From Myotis daubentonii (taxonomy: Eukaryota > Chordata > Mammalia > Chiroptera > Vespertilionidae), in the NCBI RefSeq assembly GCF_963259705.1, contig NC_081844.1:32367341-32431340 (forward strand): DNA of 64,000 bases. Reading direction: 5' to 3'. Below are positions 9,500 through 21,379 of the stretch, one piece after another. Positions within the stretch are counted from its first letter, which is position 1. Each line of letters opens with the position of its first letter. The notes beneath the pieces are model-generated. The model worked only from the letters and a program-made list of their open reading frames with translations, was not told the DNA's origin and did no database searches. Position numbers and translations under genes: made by a program.

Positions 9500-11990
9500 A
9501 AACTTAAAAACAAGTGAAAACCTTGGTGGGCCAAACTGCATCTGTGAGAGGCCATTGTGAAGCTCAGCTTCTGCTTTGCCTGCATGATTGCATTAGTCCT
9601 GGAGTGTGAGAGCGGAGAGAGCAGAGAATTCGACCCAGCTGCCTCTCTCCCACCAGGCAGCTATGCTGGGCTGGAGCGGAGGGGAGGGGTGGAAGTCGAG
9701 GGGTAAATGAGGTAGCATGGCCCCTGCCTGGAGCATTGAGGCAGGGAGAAGACCCAAGGATTGCAAGGGCAAGCGAACTGGGACTGTGTAGGTGAACGTC
9801 TGTCCCTTGCAGTTGAGAGGACTTCTGCAGGACATGGACAACAGAAGGCCAGGTGCCAGACCCTGAGCCAGGACCCCAGAAAGCCAGAAGGCTGGGTTGT
9901 GGCTTCAGAGCCCAATGGAGTTCCAGGCGCAGTCCAGCCTCTTCCAGCTGGGCCACCTCCGGTGAGCCGACAGCTTCTCTGCACCTCCTGTACCAGAGGA
10001 GGCACAGCTGGTGATTCCCCCATACACATCTCTATGCTCATGGCCTCTGTTGAAGGCTGGGAGTTGAGCTGTCCTGGCTGGCCACAGGGGAGGGGGTACT
10101 ACCATCCTAGTTTTGGGTGCTGGGTGGAGATTGGCCTCTGTGCCCTAGGGAGAATGAGGAGGGGACTCTCAGGCTGTCCTCCCTGGCTCTGGAGGCTGAA
10201 AGCCTGGCCTGAGAACTATAAATAGCAACTGCAGAGTGGCACTGCCGCTGTGCCCACGATCCTGTGTATGAGTCAGCCTGTCCCAGCCTGGGATGACGCC
10301 TGCAGGAGCTAGAAATCGGCCGGAGGCCAGAGGCCCGGCCCAGCAGCAGCAGGTCACTCAGGAGATGAAGGCAGGCAGGCCATGAGAGTGGTAGTGAGCT
10401 GGGCTGTTGTTTCAGCCCATGTGCCCCGCAGCCCCCTGTAGATCATCCCAATTGCTCCCAGCAACCCTGAGAGGCCAGACAGCAGTGATCCTCATTCACA
10501 GATGGGGAAGCTAAGGCTCCAAGGGGCACTTAGCTGGGACATGGTGATTCAGACCAGAAGTCAGCATCTGTCTGCCCACAGGGCTGCCTCCATATCTGGC
10601 TGACAGCATCCCGAGATGAAGGGTGGGGCCATCCCACCCTCTGAGGCACCCTATGGGGTGGAGGACAGGGTTGGGAGAGGATGGGAAACTATGAGGACTT
10701 TATTCCTGGATCTTGACAGGGAAGCAAAGGGAGATAGGACCAGTGTTAGAGGAGGGGAGGCTCATGTTGAAGGCTGGGAGTTGAACGCCAGAATGGAAGA
10801 GTCTGGTGGGCGATCCTGGGAAGCCAGGAAGGAAGCTGGTGAGACTGTCCAGGTGGGAGAGGCCTGGGGATGCTGTGGGGGGGCTGAGTCTGGAGAAATG
10901 GGGCCCTTCAAGCTCAGAAGCGTCTGCCTGAGCCAGAGCCACAAAAACAGTGGGTCAGCAAGAATCAAGGACCCAAGAACCAGAGGGACTCTTTGGCTCC
11001 AGCTGACCATCTGCTCACACACATGACGGGGAGCTCACCACCTACCAAAGAGCCTCTTTCATCTTCCAACTGATCTGACCCCAGAAAGCCCCTCCTCGTG
11101 GGACCCTAGTGTCAGCCTCCCCATCAAGGGCCACCTTCCTTTAACAGGCCTGGTGCCTGGGGCTGCCTCACACCCACCTCTGGCCCAGCCGCTGCTCTCC
11201 AAGGTCCAGTCTCCTCTGAGATGAGCCTCTGCTCATCCTAGTGGTTCTTCAGGAAGGCAGGGGTGATGGCATCTTGTGAGCTTAAACAGCCACACAGTCA
11301 TGTCAAAGGCACAGCCACTTCCGAAAGATGCGCGCTTATTCTCAGTTACCTCTTTGAGGAAGATAAATATTTTTATACTAGAAAACAAAACAAACAAACA
11401 AACAAAAAAACCCATTCCCCCTAACCCCCTTTGCTCACCTTCCACCTTCACATGGCTCCACCAGGTCCATCAAGGGCCCGCCTGCCATTGTCCCGCCCTG
11501 GCCGGTTGCCCTTAGGTACCATCGCAGGGGGAGGCCCTCTTCACTCCCTTTCTGTCCCCCCCTCCAACAAACCCCTGGGATGGGGGAGTGGTTTCCAGTA
11601 CAGCCCCATTGCCCCAAGCCCTCTGGGGCTCCCTCTGCCTTCTCACACATCTATTTATTGCTTTTCTTTTAAATTTTTGTTGAATTTATTGGGTGACATT
11701 GGTTAATCAAATTATATAGTATTTATTAGTTGATTATTTTATTTATTCCACCAAAGTACCTGTTCTGGAGCCGGTCCCTGAGCTGGACCAGGACCCCCAC
11801 CAACCCCAGGGTGTCCGTCCCCCTGGTCTACAGTTCTGTCAGTGACCCTTTCCTTTTGTCTCAGGGGTGACTTCCACTCTCTCCCCTTCATGCCCAGGAC
11901 CTGGCTTTCGGAGTGACCCTGAGCACGCCAGCTCCCACTCAGGGATCCAGAAGAAGCAGACCCCACCTCCTCTGCACCCCGGCATCCTAG
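9500..11990. other. Intergenic stretch between SLC39A3 and DIRAS1; no gene seen
   Basis: Mostly unique-looking GC-rich sequence. It holds a MIR-like fragment (10430-10600), a short (CAAA)n tract near 11387-11406 and an A/T-rich stretch at 11650-11745. A TATA-like word at 10217 has no gene downstream. The many open frames on both strands have no recognisable protein similarity. Confidence 0.5.
10430..10600 (+). mobile_element. MIR SINE fragment
   Basis: Has the typical MIR 3' half in diverged form: CATTCACAGATGGGGAAGCT, AAGGCTCCAAGGGGCACTTA and a GGTGATTCAGACCAGAAGTC block. Old mammalian-wide repeat. Confidence 0.6.
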
Positions 11991-11999
11991 TGATTTCCC

Positions 12000-12570
12000 G
12001 GGTGTGAGCAGGAGGGAGTCCGGGCGGGGCTGCACGCTCTCGGGGCTTGGCGGGGAGCCCCGGGCTGGGGTCCAGGGCTGGGGTCGCAGGGTGGGGGTCC
12101 GGTGCTGGGGGCGCGGGGTGGGGGTCTGGGCTGGGCTACGCGCGTGGGCGCTGGGGCGCAGGGCGGTGTTGACCTTGGCCGGGGGCGCGGGTCCCCGGGG
12201 AGGGGCGGAGCGCGGCGCCCGGCGGGCGGGCGGGCGGGGACGGCGCGGGCACGGCGGCGGCTCGGGCGGGCGGCGGCAGCAACGGCGGGCGCGCGGGGGG
12301 CAGCGGCGCGGGAGCGGACGCGGAGCCGGCCAGCAGCAGCGGCGGCGGCGGCGCCCCAGGGACGAGCGCCCAGGTAGGCGGCGGGACCCGGGGCCGGGGC
12401 GCGGGCCGCTGCATCCCACTCGCCTGGCTCGCGGGGCCTTTCCCGGCGCGCATCTCCTTTGTCCGAGCCCCACCCTCCCGGCCAGCTCGGGGGGCCGGGC
12501 CCTCCTCCCGCCCGGCCCAGCACCGGAACCTCTCCCCCGTCCACTGTGCCCTGGCCCGGCCGCCCTCCGC
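12000..12570 (+). promoter_or_regulatory. DIRAS1: CpG island: DIRAS1 promoter and first exon
   Basis: This block is extremely G+C- and CpG-rich, with CGGCGGCGGCGG runs at 12340-12352 and many GGGCGG or GGCGGG boxes. It lies 2.6 kb upstream of the DIRAS1 coding exon. A good donor (CCCAG|GTAGGCGG) falls at 12373/12374, so the first exon, entirely 5' UTR, should end at 12373. The transcription start cannot be set from sequence alone; no TATA box is obvious, as is usual for CpG-island promoters. Confidence 0.75.
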
Positions 12571-13849
12571 TCCCACCTTGGACAGCTCCCTCTCCGCGTC
12601 CTCCCTTCCCCCACGGTGCCCACAGGGCGCCCCCACGGCCAAGCCCGCCCTCTCCAGCCCTCCTCAGACCCGCTGTCGGGGCTGGCCGTCCCACTCTGCC
12701 AGGACCCCTCCACGGGGAGCCACTCGGGCCCTGGGCCTGTCTCCCCCACCGCTGCCCGCCTAGCCCTCAGGTCCTCTCCACCCAGTCAAGCCCCTCACTC
12801 GGAGCCTTCATGGGTCTGGCTCCCTCCCTTACTACTTAGATCCTCCTCTGGCCAAGGGGGGCCCCTGGGCTGGCCCCCCTGAGTGTGTCTCTCTCAGCCC
12901 TCTAGAGCAGGCCCTCTCCCACCAAGCCTCTCATAACTCCCTGGTTAGACCCCTGCCCCACCCCAACACCCCCAATTTAGGCAAGTACCTCCCCCAGGCC
13001 CTCCCCTGGGCCCAGCCTGCTTTCTTGCACCTGAGGTTGCTGCAACTTCCCCCGTTGGGCTCTGGGGACCTAGGGCTGGGCCCATTCCCCCTGGGGAGTC
13101 TCAGGGTGGGCTGCTTTGCACAGGAGGGGGACTCCCAGCTGTGAGGCCAACCAGGGCCAGTTCAAATCCTGCTCTGCTCTGCCCCTCCCTGCTCTGTGAC
13201 CTTGAGCCAGTGCCTCCCCCTCCAACCCTCTGTGCCTGAGACCCCCTCCCCCACTCCTGCCCTGCAGGAGGTGAAGGTGGCTTTCAAATGGGTGCCTGGC
13301 ATGGACTAGCGGTGACTGAATGGGGGCTCCTAGTCAGAGATCCTAGGCCCCAGAGCGGCCTCTTCTGGAGATACCCTACTGACTGGCCGGGACCCCTGCC
13401 AGGGGGTCTGCACCCAGGGCAAAGCTAGGGCTGGGTGTGGGGCAGCTGAACTGACTGTCACTGGCCACACCAGGTCCCCAGGCCAGTTGTGGTGGTGCCT
13501 GGCTGCACACTGTGTACCCATCCAGAAAGGGCAGTGACTGCAGAGCTGGCTGGCACCCCTTGCCAGCCCCCCACCGAGTGTCCTCTCGTGTGGAGCACTG
13601 CCACACATGTCACCATGTCACCAACATGCCTAGCAGTCAATCATGAGTTAGTACTGCTGAAGCGCCTGGAAGTTTGGCTGGCACATAATTGATGGAGTAT
13701 GTGCCGGCTATTACTTTTATTGTATATCTTTTTTCTGACAAACCTGGTACTTTTTGATCATTCAGAACGTGCCTTCCCAGCCCACTACAGGCCAAGTGCT
13801 TCATACTCTGAGCTCCTGTGATCAATAATCCTGATCATCCACCCTTATA

Positions 13850-14010
13850 GAAGGTTTCCTTGTGCCCAGCACCTGCTTAAGGGCTTTCTCCAGCTTATCA
13901 CACCCTCTTCCCTGCAACTCTGGGGAGTGGGCACTGAGTTTCACAGAGACAACTGAGGCTCAAAGACACCGAATTACCTGCCCACATTCCTGCCACCAGG
14001 CTCACATCAT
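13850..14010 (+). mobile_element. MIR SINE fragment
   Basis: Diverged MIR words: TGTGCCCAGCACCTGCTTAA, GAGACAACTGAGGCTCAAAG and a CCACCAGGCTCA end. Confidence 0.5.
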
Positions 14011-14014
14011 CGGG

Positions 14015-14018
<4 letters not shown>

Positions 14019-14060
<42 letters not shown>
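14019..14060. repeat. (AC)21 microsatellite
   Basis: A pure AC tract of about 42 bp in DIRAS1 intron 1, likely polymorphic in length. Confidence 0.97.
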
Positions 14061-14064
<4 letters not shown>

Positions 14065-14699
14065 CTCCAGGGAAAGGAACTTGGCTGAAGTGAGGAGGGG
14101 GGAAGGGATGGGGTCTCTCCTGCACTTTAGAGAGAAGGATACAGATGCTGGAGCCCGGCCTCCTGCTCCCATCCCCCTTCGAGGGCTCCCCCACCTCCAT
14201 CACTGCAGGAATTGCTATGCCTTGTGACTTCCCAGGGCTGATGGACCTCTCTGAGCTCAGGAGAGGGAGAGATGATAAGAGGACCCCCTTCTGGGGAGCT
14301 TTGTGCCTGTGGCTATGGGTATATTGGACCTGAATGGGAGGCCAAGGCAGGCAGACCACGGTCTGGGTACAGAGTTTAGGGAGCAGGTATTTTTCTCTTG
14401 GGCCTCAGTTTTAATTTTCTCATCCCCAACCTGGCTGTGCATCCCTGCCTTTCAGGGCTGCTGTGGGGAATCAGTGTCATGATTTGCACACTGGGGCTCT
14501 GGAGCCTCCAGCATTCGGATCAAGCTTACGGCATGAGGGCAGGAGAATGGCTTTAAGATGCAGGTGCCCAGGGTCATGGCCCTGGCCAGCTGATTAATCA
14601 TTTCCGGGGCGGAGGCCCTGCACGCTGCATTTTAAAGATGTCCCACAAGGTTGAGGAGCCTCTGGGCTGATGAGAGAGCAGGGAGCCTGTGATTTTTGG

Positions 14700-14795
14700 A
14701 GCGAGGCACCATGTCACCCACTTTGCAGAGGGGGAAACTGAGGCTTAGCAGCTTGCCCAGGCCACAGATCCGGGCCTGCTGGCTTGCAGGAGCCC
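14700..14795 (+). mobile_element. MIR SINE fragment
   Basis: CACTTTGCAGAGGGGGAAAC, TGAGGCTTAGCAGCTTGCCC and AGGCCACAGATCCGGGCCTG form a clear MIR 3' core. Confidence 0.7.
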
Positions 14796-15207
14796 ACGGC
14801 TAAGCTGAGAAGAGAGGGAAAAGTCCCTGCAGCCTGGGTGAGTGGCTGGGGGAGCATGCATGTGGGGCAAGGAGTCACCTTCACTTCTCTTCCAGCCCAG
14901 AGTCCCTGGGAAGGAGCTTACGCCCCAGATTCTGTTGAGGGGAAAACCAGAAGAGGGGACTGGCTCTGAGCCTGCATGCAGGGCAGAACTGCAAAGTCAG
15001 CCAAATCAACCAGAAGGGCCTTCCCAGGACACAGGAGAAAGGCCACCTCCTCTGAGAAGCCTTCCCTCCTGCCCCCAGGCCTAGAGCTGTTCCCTCCAGG
15101 CCAGGTGGCCTTTTGCATCTGCCACTCCTCTCTGTACAGGGTCGGCCTGGGGTTCTGGCAGCTGGCACGAGCCCTCCCGGCTCCGACGTCCACCCCCGGC
15201 GTGGAAG

Positions 15208-15804
15208 ATGCCTGAGCAGAGTAATGACTACCGGGTGGTGGTGTTCGGTGCGGGTGGCGTGGGCAAGAGCTCACTGGTGCTGCGCTTCGTGAAGGGCACG
15301 TTTCGAGACACCTACATCCCCACCATTGAGGACACCTACCGGCAGGTGATCAGCTGTGACAAGAGCGTATGCACGCTGCAGATCACCGACACCACAGGCA
15401 GCCACCAGTTCCCGGCCATGCAGCGGCTGTCCATCTCCAAGGGCCACGCCTTCATCCTGGTCTTCTCCGTCACCAGCAAGCAGTCGCTCGAGGAGCTGGG
15501 GCCCATCTACCAGCTCATCGTGCAGATCAAGGGCAGCGTGGAGGACATCCCAGTCATGCTGGTGGGCAATAAGTGTGATGAGACGCAGCGAGAGGTGGAC
15601 ACCCGTGAGGCCCAGGCGGTGGCCCAGGAGTGGAAGTGCGCCTTCATGGAGACGTCGGCCAAGATGAACTACAATGTCAAGGAGCTCTTCCAGGAGCTGC
15701 TCACGCTGGAGACACGCCGCAACATGAGCCTCAACATCGATGGAAAGCGCTCCAGCAAACAGAAGAGGACAGACCGCATCAAGGGCAAATGCATCCTCAT
15801 GTGA
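15208..15804 (+). CDS. DIRAS1: DIRAS1: small Ras-like GTPase, 198 aa, complete
   Basis: An intact single-exon ORF for the Di-Ras1 (Rig) GTPase, the same length as I recall for the human protein. G boxes in order: G1 GAGGVGKS (14-21), switch I around [13 protein letters not shown] (32-44, T39 being the Ras T35 equivalent), G3 DTTGS (61-65), G4 NKCD (121-124) and G5 ETSAK (148-152). The tail has a basic stretch (KRSSKQKR) and ends CILM, a CAAX box for lipid attachment, so the protein should sit at the plasma membrane. At G3 the Ras alanine 59 and glutamine 61 positions are Thr63 and Ser65. This is known for the family and explains its mostly GTP-bound state. Family role: neuronal, growth-inhibiting GTPase, reported to bind SmgGDS. 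The start is ATG at 15208, about 70 nt after the acceptor at 15139. Confidence 0.98.
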   Translation: MPEQSNDYRVVVFGAGGVGKSSLVLRFVKGTFRDTYIPTIEDTYRQVISCDKSVCTLQITDTTGSHQFPAMQRLSISKGHAFILVFSVTSKQSLEELGPIYQLIVQIKGSVEDIPVMLVGNKCDETQREVDTREAQAVAQEWKCAFMETSAKMNYNVKELFQELLTLETRRNMSLNIDGKRSSKQKRTDRIKGKCILM

Positions 15805-17233
15805 GCCTGGGATGCCCCCCTGCAGACAGCCCCTGTCCTGGCCCCATGCCTCTCCCCACACCATCCTGCAGCCACTGCCTTCCTCCTCTCCCCGTCCTTC
15901 CCCAATTCCCCTCCTCTCTCTCCCTCTCACATCCACTTCTCTGCCATCATCCAACAACCCCGATGGGGACTCTGAGGCCCTGGTGAGCCCTGCGGGTCTG
16001 GGGCTCCAACCCAGCTCTGTCGCATCCCTCTGCCTTCTGCTCTGTCTCTCTGCCCCACCCTCCTGTCTGTACCCCCCAAAGCCAAGTGCTAGAAATGGCC
16101 CCCTTGGTCTGCACATGGGGAAATGGGGAAGCTGTCTGTCCCTGTGGGGACCGAGGACACTGGGTTTTCCCATCTCTGCCTGTCTCTGTTTCTCCCAGGA
16201 CCCCCATTTCTGGTCCTTTCCTTTGGGTGCCCCCAGCCAGACCTGTGCTGCCCCCACCCATTAGATCACTGTGACCTTGCTGGGGAGGGACAGGTTGAAA
16301 TGCACAGGAACCTTAACTTTTGTTTTCTCCTACTTGGTGTTTAACATACACACCTCCTACTCCCCACCTCCATCCCTCATGACCTCTGGCCTGTGCTCCC
16401 TGCCCCAGGTCCTGGACCACCCCTCTCATGTCTGTCTCCACGGTTGGGAGGGAGTGGCTTGCAGGATGGACCTCAGGCCACCAGGCAATAACCACAGGGC
16501 CTGCAGCAGTGCCCTGCCAGCCCAGAACCCCACTCCACACCCAGCCTGGGCCTGGGGTGCAGGTAAGGGAGGCCCAGGACTGGCCGATGGCCACAGTACA
16601 ACTTGGGGACTGCCCGGTGTGAAAATGGGGGGCTTTCCTGGACACGGCCTATAAAGATTGGCACAGCGCATCACCATTGAGCCCCAGGCAGGGGTCTGGG
16701 GTGCTGGGTGGGGTACCTGGGGCCCTGTCCAGAGGGGTAAGGCAGAACCCTGCCTAGCCCACTTCCTCCCACCACCTGTACCCCTGAGAGGGGGACCCCA
16801 GGAAGGCTTGTGTCTTGCAGTTGGGGTGTCTCTGCAACCATGAGATTCTGAGTGTTTTAATGTACATGTCTAGATATCTCTACACTTGTGGGACTGTGTC
16901 TGACAATGACAGGCTAGGGTTGGGGGTGGCCATGGGATGGTGCATTTGTGCAAATGGCTGTGTAGGGGCCAATGTGTCTATATATGTGTCTGTGTGAGCC
17001 TGCGTGTGTGTCACTGGGGTGGTATGCGCATGTGACAGTCTGTGTATTTAATAACATAGGGGTGGGTGGTATTGTTGTTTAAAGGTCAGAATATTTGTGA
17101 TGTAACAGCATGAGTGTGACTGTAAGTGGCTGTGTTTTCGGGAGTGAGTGACCTGATTTATTGGAGAGAATCTGTGAACCTGTTTTGTTCTCACCGTGTC
17201 TTACTCTATAGCAAGGTGTCTCTCAGCTAAAAA

Positions 17234-17720
17234 AATCTGTATCAGTCAGCTACTGCTACATAACAAAAGACCACAACCTCAGCAACTTGAAACTCCACAC
17301 ATTTACCATCTCCCAGGTTCCGTGGTTGAGGAGCCCAGGCATGGCTTAGCTGGGCCTTTCGTTCGGGGTCTTACGAGGCTCGACTCGGAGTGCGGCCCAG
17401 GCTTCAGTCTCACCTGAAGGCCTGCCTGGGAAGCACCCACTTCCCAGCTCCAGCACTTCTCGGCGGCTCGCAGTTCCCTGCTGTCGCAGGACGAGCACCT
17501 CAGTGGCTCACTGGCTGTCTGCGGGCGTTGCCCTCATGTCCTTGCCCCATGAGCCTCTCCCTGGGCCTCTTGCAGCATTGGGTGTCAGAAAGCTGCGTGT
17601 GTATGTGCTTGTGCGTGTGTGTGCACACTGAGACTGAGCTGAGAGAGAGAGAGAGAGAGAGAGAAGAGAGACAGGCCATGTGGCTGTCCAGTCATGTGAC
17701 CACATGGGACTATTGTAGAT
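17234..17720 (+). mobile_element. MaLR/ERV-L-type LTR relic inside the DIRAS1 3' UTR
   Basis: Begins CTGTATCAGTCAGCTACTGC and TACATAACAAAAGACCACAA, then ATTTACCATCTCCCAGGTTC, GGCTTAGCTGGGCCTTTCG and later CATGTCCTTGCCCCATGAGC. Same family as the copies at 1437, 39345, 51857 and 55470. A (GA)n tract at 17639-17664 lies near its right end. Confidence 0.6.
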
Positions 17721-18322
17721 AAGAGGGACTGTTGGTGTCCAACTTAGTGAAAGAGTGTTTATTTTTCTCTTTGTTTATGTGACTGCTTACTCCACAAATG
17801 TCTAAGGGACACACTATGAGAGAGAGGGAGTGTGTGTGACTGCCAGGCACATGGATGAGTCCATGGAAGCGTTGGTAGCGTTCTGTCTGAGTACAGCTGA
17901 GTCCCCTTATCCTGTGGTAGGTCCAGGACCCACCAACAGCTGGTGTTGCTCCCTCCCCCACCCCGGGAGTGGTTCCTGGGCCTTGAAGGTGCCTGAGTGG
18001 GTGAGGCTGGGCACCGGGTCTGGTCTGCGGCCCTTTCTCAGGGACACACCCTGATAGCACAATCTCCCCTGGGGCCCCGCCCCTCCAGGCTTCTCCTGCC
18101 TCAGGCCCTGCCCTGACCCTGGGGACTAAGGTTCTGCAGCAGGAGAGGGCAGAGCCTGCCCTGGCTATTGGCCTGTCCTGCCTGGGTATCCTTGGGTCTG
18201 GGGACCGTGCCAGGCCATGCTTGCTGTAATCCTGTTCCTGCCCGTCCTCCCCCTGCATGTGGGTACCCCCACCCCCATTGTGGGGTCTGTGTAGCATTCG
18301 CTCTAGAAATAGTCTTTCCTGC

Positions 18323-18328
18323 AATAAA
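18323..18328 (+). terminator. DIRAS1: DIRAS1 polyadenylation signal AATAAA
   Basis: Canonical AATAAA in CCTGCAATAAAGAAGTGG, followed about 20-40 nt later by TG- and G-rich sequence (18350-18380). It is the best-placed signal downstream of the DIRAS1 stop codon. Confidence 0.75.
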
Positions 18329-18365
18329 GAAGTGGATCCTACATTCCGCACCAGTGGTCCTTCTT

Positions 18366-18379
18366 TGGGGGGGGGGGGG
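18366..18379. repeat. Poly-G run
   Basis: A run of about 14 G just downstream of the DIRAS1 poly-A signal; prone to sequencing or assembly error. Confidence 0.9.
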
Positions 18380-18934
18380 TCAGCTGGCCGTCTGTAAAAG
18401 GTGAGGACATGAAGGATGGGGAGGCGAGGGATGGAAGAGGTGAGGGACAGGGGTAAGTAGTGGGGATGAGGAAGGGAGGGGCCGAAGGTGGGCGGTGAGA
18501 GCCGTGTGGGTGTAGGGAGGTGAGGGATGGGATGTGACAGGTGGAGAGGGCCCTGAGGAAGGGAGGAGAGGCAGGAGCAATCTGGGCTCCAGGGCTTCTG
18601 ACTGGGCTTGAGAACACTGGCCCTGTGTAGCTCTGGCCCAGGCTCCTCTGCACATGTTACCTGGGACACCTTCCCTAGACTACCTGTGAAGTTGGGCAAT
18701 TCCCCGGCAGGGCTCACAGAGCGGGTGAGTAGGGGTACTCACAGATGCCGGGGCAGGGGGACTGAGCAGGGAGGGACTGCCCTCCCGCTCCCCACCCCTC
18801 CACCTGCCACATGTGACTTCTCATCTGCTACTCCAGCCTCCTTCGCACCCATTCAGATTAGGCCAGGCGGGTGTCTCAGCAGGAAGAGATAAAGTCTATT
18901 CAGGGACAGACTGGGAGGAAGAACTGAGACACCA

Positions 18935-19480
18935 TCCATTCATTTGTTCATTCATTCATTCATTCATCCAGTATGTAATAGGCACCCACTATGCGCCTGG
19001 CCCTTTCCTGGATGTTGGACACAAAGCAATGATCGACTCAAACCCCAGGGTCCCTGCCCTCTCAGAGCTTATAACCTACTGGGGGAGAGGACATCCCCCA
19101 TACACACACCAAAGAGCTGAATCGGGTCATTTCAGATACGTGCTGTGAAGAAGGGAAACCTGGATACAAAAGTGACATGAGGACAGGAGTCCTGGTGGTT
19201 AGGAGGCTAAGCTGACTCAGGAGGTGACATTGAGATGACACATGAAGGCGAAGTAGAGGGCAGCCCGAAGAGGATGATCTGGGATAGAGCACCAGGCTGG
19301 GAGAACAGCATGTGCAAAGGCCCTCAGGCAGGAACCAATGAAGGCCAGAGTGACAGGAGAGGAGTGACGGAAGGGTGGTAGCCAAGGAGATCAGAGAGGT
19401 AAGCAGGGTCAAACAGGGCCCAGTGGGCTGTGGGAAGAGTCTGGGCTTTTATGACAAGGACACTGGGATGTCATGGGAAC
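18935..19480 (+). mobile_element. Ancient mammalian-wide repeat (L2-like), with (ATTC)n
   Basis: ATTCATTCATTCATCCAGTA, CCCACTATGCGCCTGGCCC, TGCCCTCTCAGAGCTTATAA, AGCATGTGCAAAGGCCCTCA and GGGTCAAACAGGGCCCAGTG follow the order of a very common old mammalian repeat that I associate with L2, though the family name is uncertain. The (ATTC)n tract is at about 18942-18967. Confidence 0.5.
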
Positions 19481-19750
19481 ATTGTGGTCCCCACAGGAGA
19501 CCACACAAGCCCTGATGACACCACACTTATTTCAATCAGTTGAGGGTAACAGGCAGGCACTAAGAGCCCCATCTTACCTGGAGAGGAGCCTACGGGGCTT
19601 TGGTTTTTCCATTTGCTAAATGGCTCAGAGCTGTTTACAAACTTATAAGCAGGGCCAGGACTAGGTGAGGAGTGCAAGACACTCAACATGGGTGCAAAAT
19701 TTAAGGGGGAGGGGGATTTGCCAAAAATCTCAGCCATCAAGAAACATATA

Positions 19751-19958
19751 TTTTTTTAAAATCTGTTTTTATTGATTTCAGAGAGGAAGGGAGAGAAATA
19801 GAGCGATAGAAACACCAATGATGAGAGAGAATCATTGATTGGCTGCCTCCTGCACGCCCCCCACTGGAAACTGAGCCCACAACCAGGCACATTCCCTGAA
19901 CCAGTGACCACTTGATTCATGGGTCGACACTCAACCACTGAGCCCACACTGGCCAGCC
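19751..19958 (-). mobile_element. VES-type SINE
   Basis: Minus-strand copy with a type-B head (TCAGTGGTTGAGTGTCGACC on the reverse) and an A-rich tail at the left. No clean target duplication was found. Confidence 0.9.
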
Positions 19959-19959
19959 T

Positions 19960-21375
19960 TAATGCACTATTTAATGCAAAGGAAGCCGTGGTGAACAATG
20001 CATTAATCTTTTAGATAAGGATAGGATCTGACAGGGCCCGGGCTAAGGAAAGGCAAGGACGATGGTTTGCACAAGTGCAGAAGCATATTTTGTCTTTCTT
20101 GAAAAATTTGGTACAGTATTTTTGTTCATCTTGGATTATTTCAGCATTTAATTTGAAATTTAAAAAGATATCATTAACATAGTATTTATCTTGATGGCAA
20201 GGGATTTGAGAAAATGCTTCTTTTGCCTCACTCCAGTCCTGGCCCTGCCTGAAGCTGTGCAGCTGCTTCATCCAGCTCCTGCACCTAGCTGCTGCAGGAA
20301 TCACCAGACCTTCTGATTTTTCAAGTGCACCTGGAAATCTGGATTTATTTTTGTGAATTGCCTGATTTTAAATTTTTTTTTTTTTTTTGTAACAGAGGGA
20401 CACAATTTAATGATTCTACTTTTTTTGCAGGTTTTTTTTTTTTTACAAGTCAGGTTGCCATAGCATTTAAACAATTCATCTTTTAGAAAGTACGTTTACA
20501 ACATCAAAAGAAATCTCCTGATTTTTAAATGTTGGCAATGAATTTAGAATTTTTAAAGGCTGTTTGAACCACATCTCACCCAGGGACCATGTGAGCTTGA
20601 GACCCTGTTCAGACAGTAAGCCTGGGGAGCCACTAGTTTGTAACTCTAGTTCAGACAGTAATTCCTCTGATGATAAGTAGGCTGGGGAGTGAGATGGCAC
20701 CCCAGACACCTGGTTCTCTCTGTGCGCTGCAGGGGATGAGCAGGGAGGTTCCTACAGGGATGATAGGAGCCCTGGGGCACCCAGCTGGGAGGCCAGGAGC
20801 TCTCAGATCACAGAACCTCAGTGTTACACAAAGTTTCTCAAGTCCAGAATATGGTGGCTGCATCCTCCTATGTAAAAAACTCTCCCCTCATGACCTCTGG
20901 ATGCTTTTGGAGACATTAAATGTTTTCCAACATCACCAGGGGAACGTATTAAAAATGCACATCCCAGGGGTCCAGGTCCTGCAGGATTCTGGATCATTCC
21001 ATATGGGAGGAGGCTGAGGGGTTAGGAAATTGAGAAACCCTGGGAATTATGAGGCAGGCTTGGGCGAATGAACTTGGGTTTAACCTGAGAATCAATCTCC
21101 ACCTCTGTAAAATGGGGATTTTATCATTTCTCCCCTAGCCTTATGCAGAGGGTACAACAAAAGGGAGCATTTATCATTAGCGTCTTGTAGGTCGCGCGAC
21201 TGATCAAGAGGAGACATTCTTCCCGCTCCGCAAGCGAGGCCCAACATCTAGGATTTGGAATGCGAACTTGAGCCCCCACTCGGGATTCGAACTCGCGAAA
21301 CGCATCACGCCTCCTTGGCGTCACCAAGTCGCCTCTGGAAACCCGCGTGTCGCCCGGCTCCGGAGTCCCACACAG
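19960..21375. other. Intergenic stretch, DIRAS1 to presumed GNG7 promoter
   Basis: A/T-rich with several T runs (20370-20390, 20433-20445). No gene, snRNA or intact repeat was recognised. A short MER5-type stretch is possible near 20890-21010. Confidence 0.4.
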
Positions 21376-21379
21376 TGTT

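Larger units (their letters stand above)
12374..15139 (+). other. DIRAS1: DIRAS1 intron 1 (in the 5' UTR)
   Basis: Bounded by the GTAGGCGG donor at 12374 and a CCTCTCTGTACAG acceptor ending at 15139. A second possible acceptor is at 15159-15161 (TTCTGGCAG). The intron holds MIR-like fragments (about 13140-13240, 13850-14010, 14700-14790) and a long AC repeat. No coding exon was seen in it. Confidence 0.65.
15805..18350 (+). other. DIRAS1: DIRAS1 3' UTR (about 2.5 kb)
   Basis: Runs from the stop codon to just beyond AATAAA at 18323-18328, with a GT-rich and G-rich stretch following as expected downstream of a cleavage site. It includes a TG-rich part at 16850-17060 and an LTR-like relic with a GA repeat at 17234-17720. 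The end is an inference from the signal; no closer canonical AATAAA was noticed. Confidence 0.75.

Noticed and set aside
10217..10223. TATA-like word (TATAAATA) as a promoter
   Set aside because: No exon, CpG island or gene start follows; isolated A/T word.
11739..12749. Long minus-strand ORF (336 aa) across the DIRAS1 CpG island
   Set aside because: Arises from extreme GC content with few stop codons; composition is Pro, Arg, Gly and Ala with no domain.
15271..16257. Long ORF (328 aa) antisense to DIRAS1
   Set aside because: The mirror frame of a GC-rich coding exon; no independent similarity or splice signals.
17710..18717. Minus-strand ORF of 335 aa over the DIRAS1 3' UTR end
   Set aside because: Low-complexity Pro/Ser/His translation spanning an LTR relic and the poly-A region; no domain recognised.
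21180..21330. tRNA-like B-box (GAGTTCGAATCCCG) on the minus strand
   Set aside because: The T-stem arms do not pair well and no acceptor stem or anticodon arm could be built.
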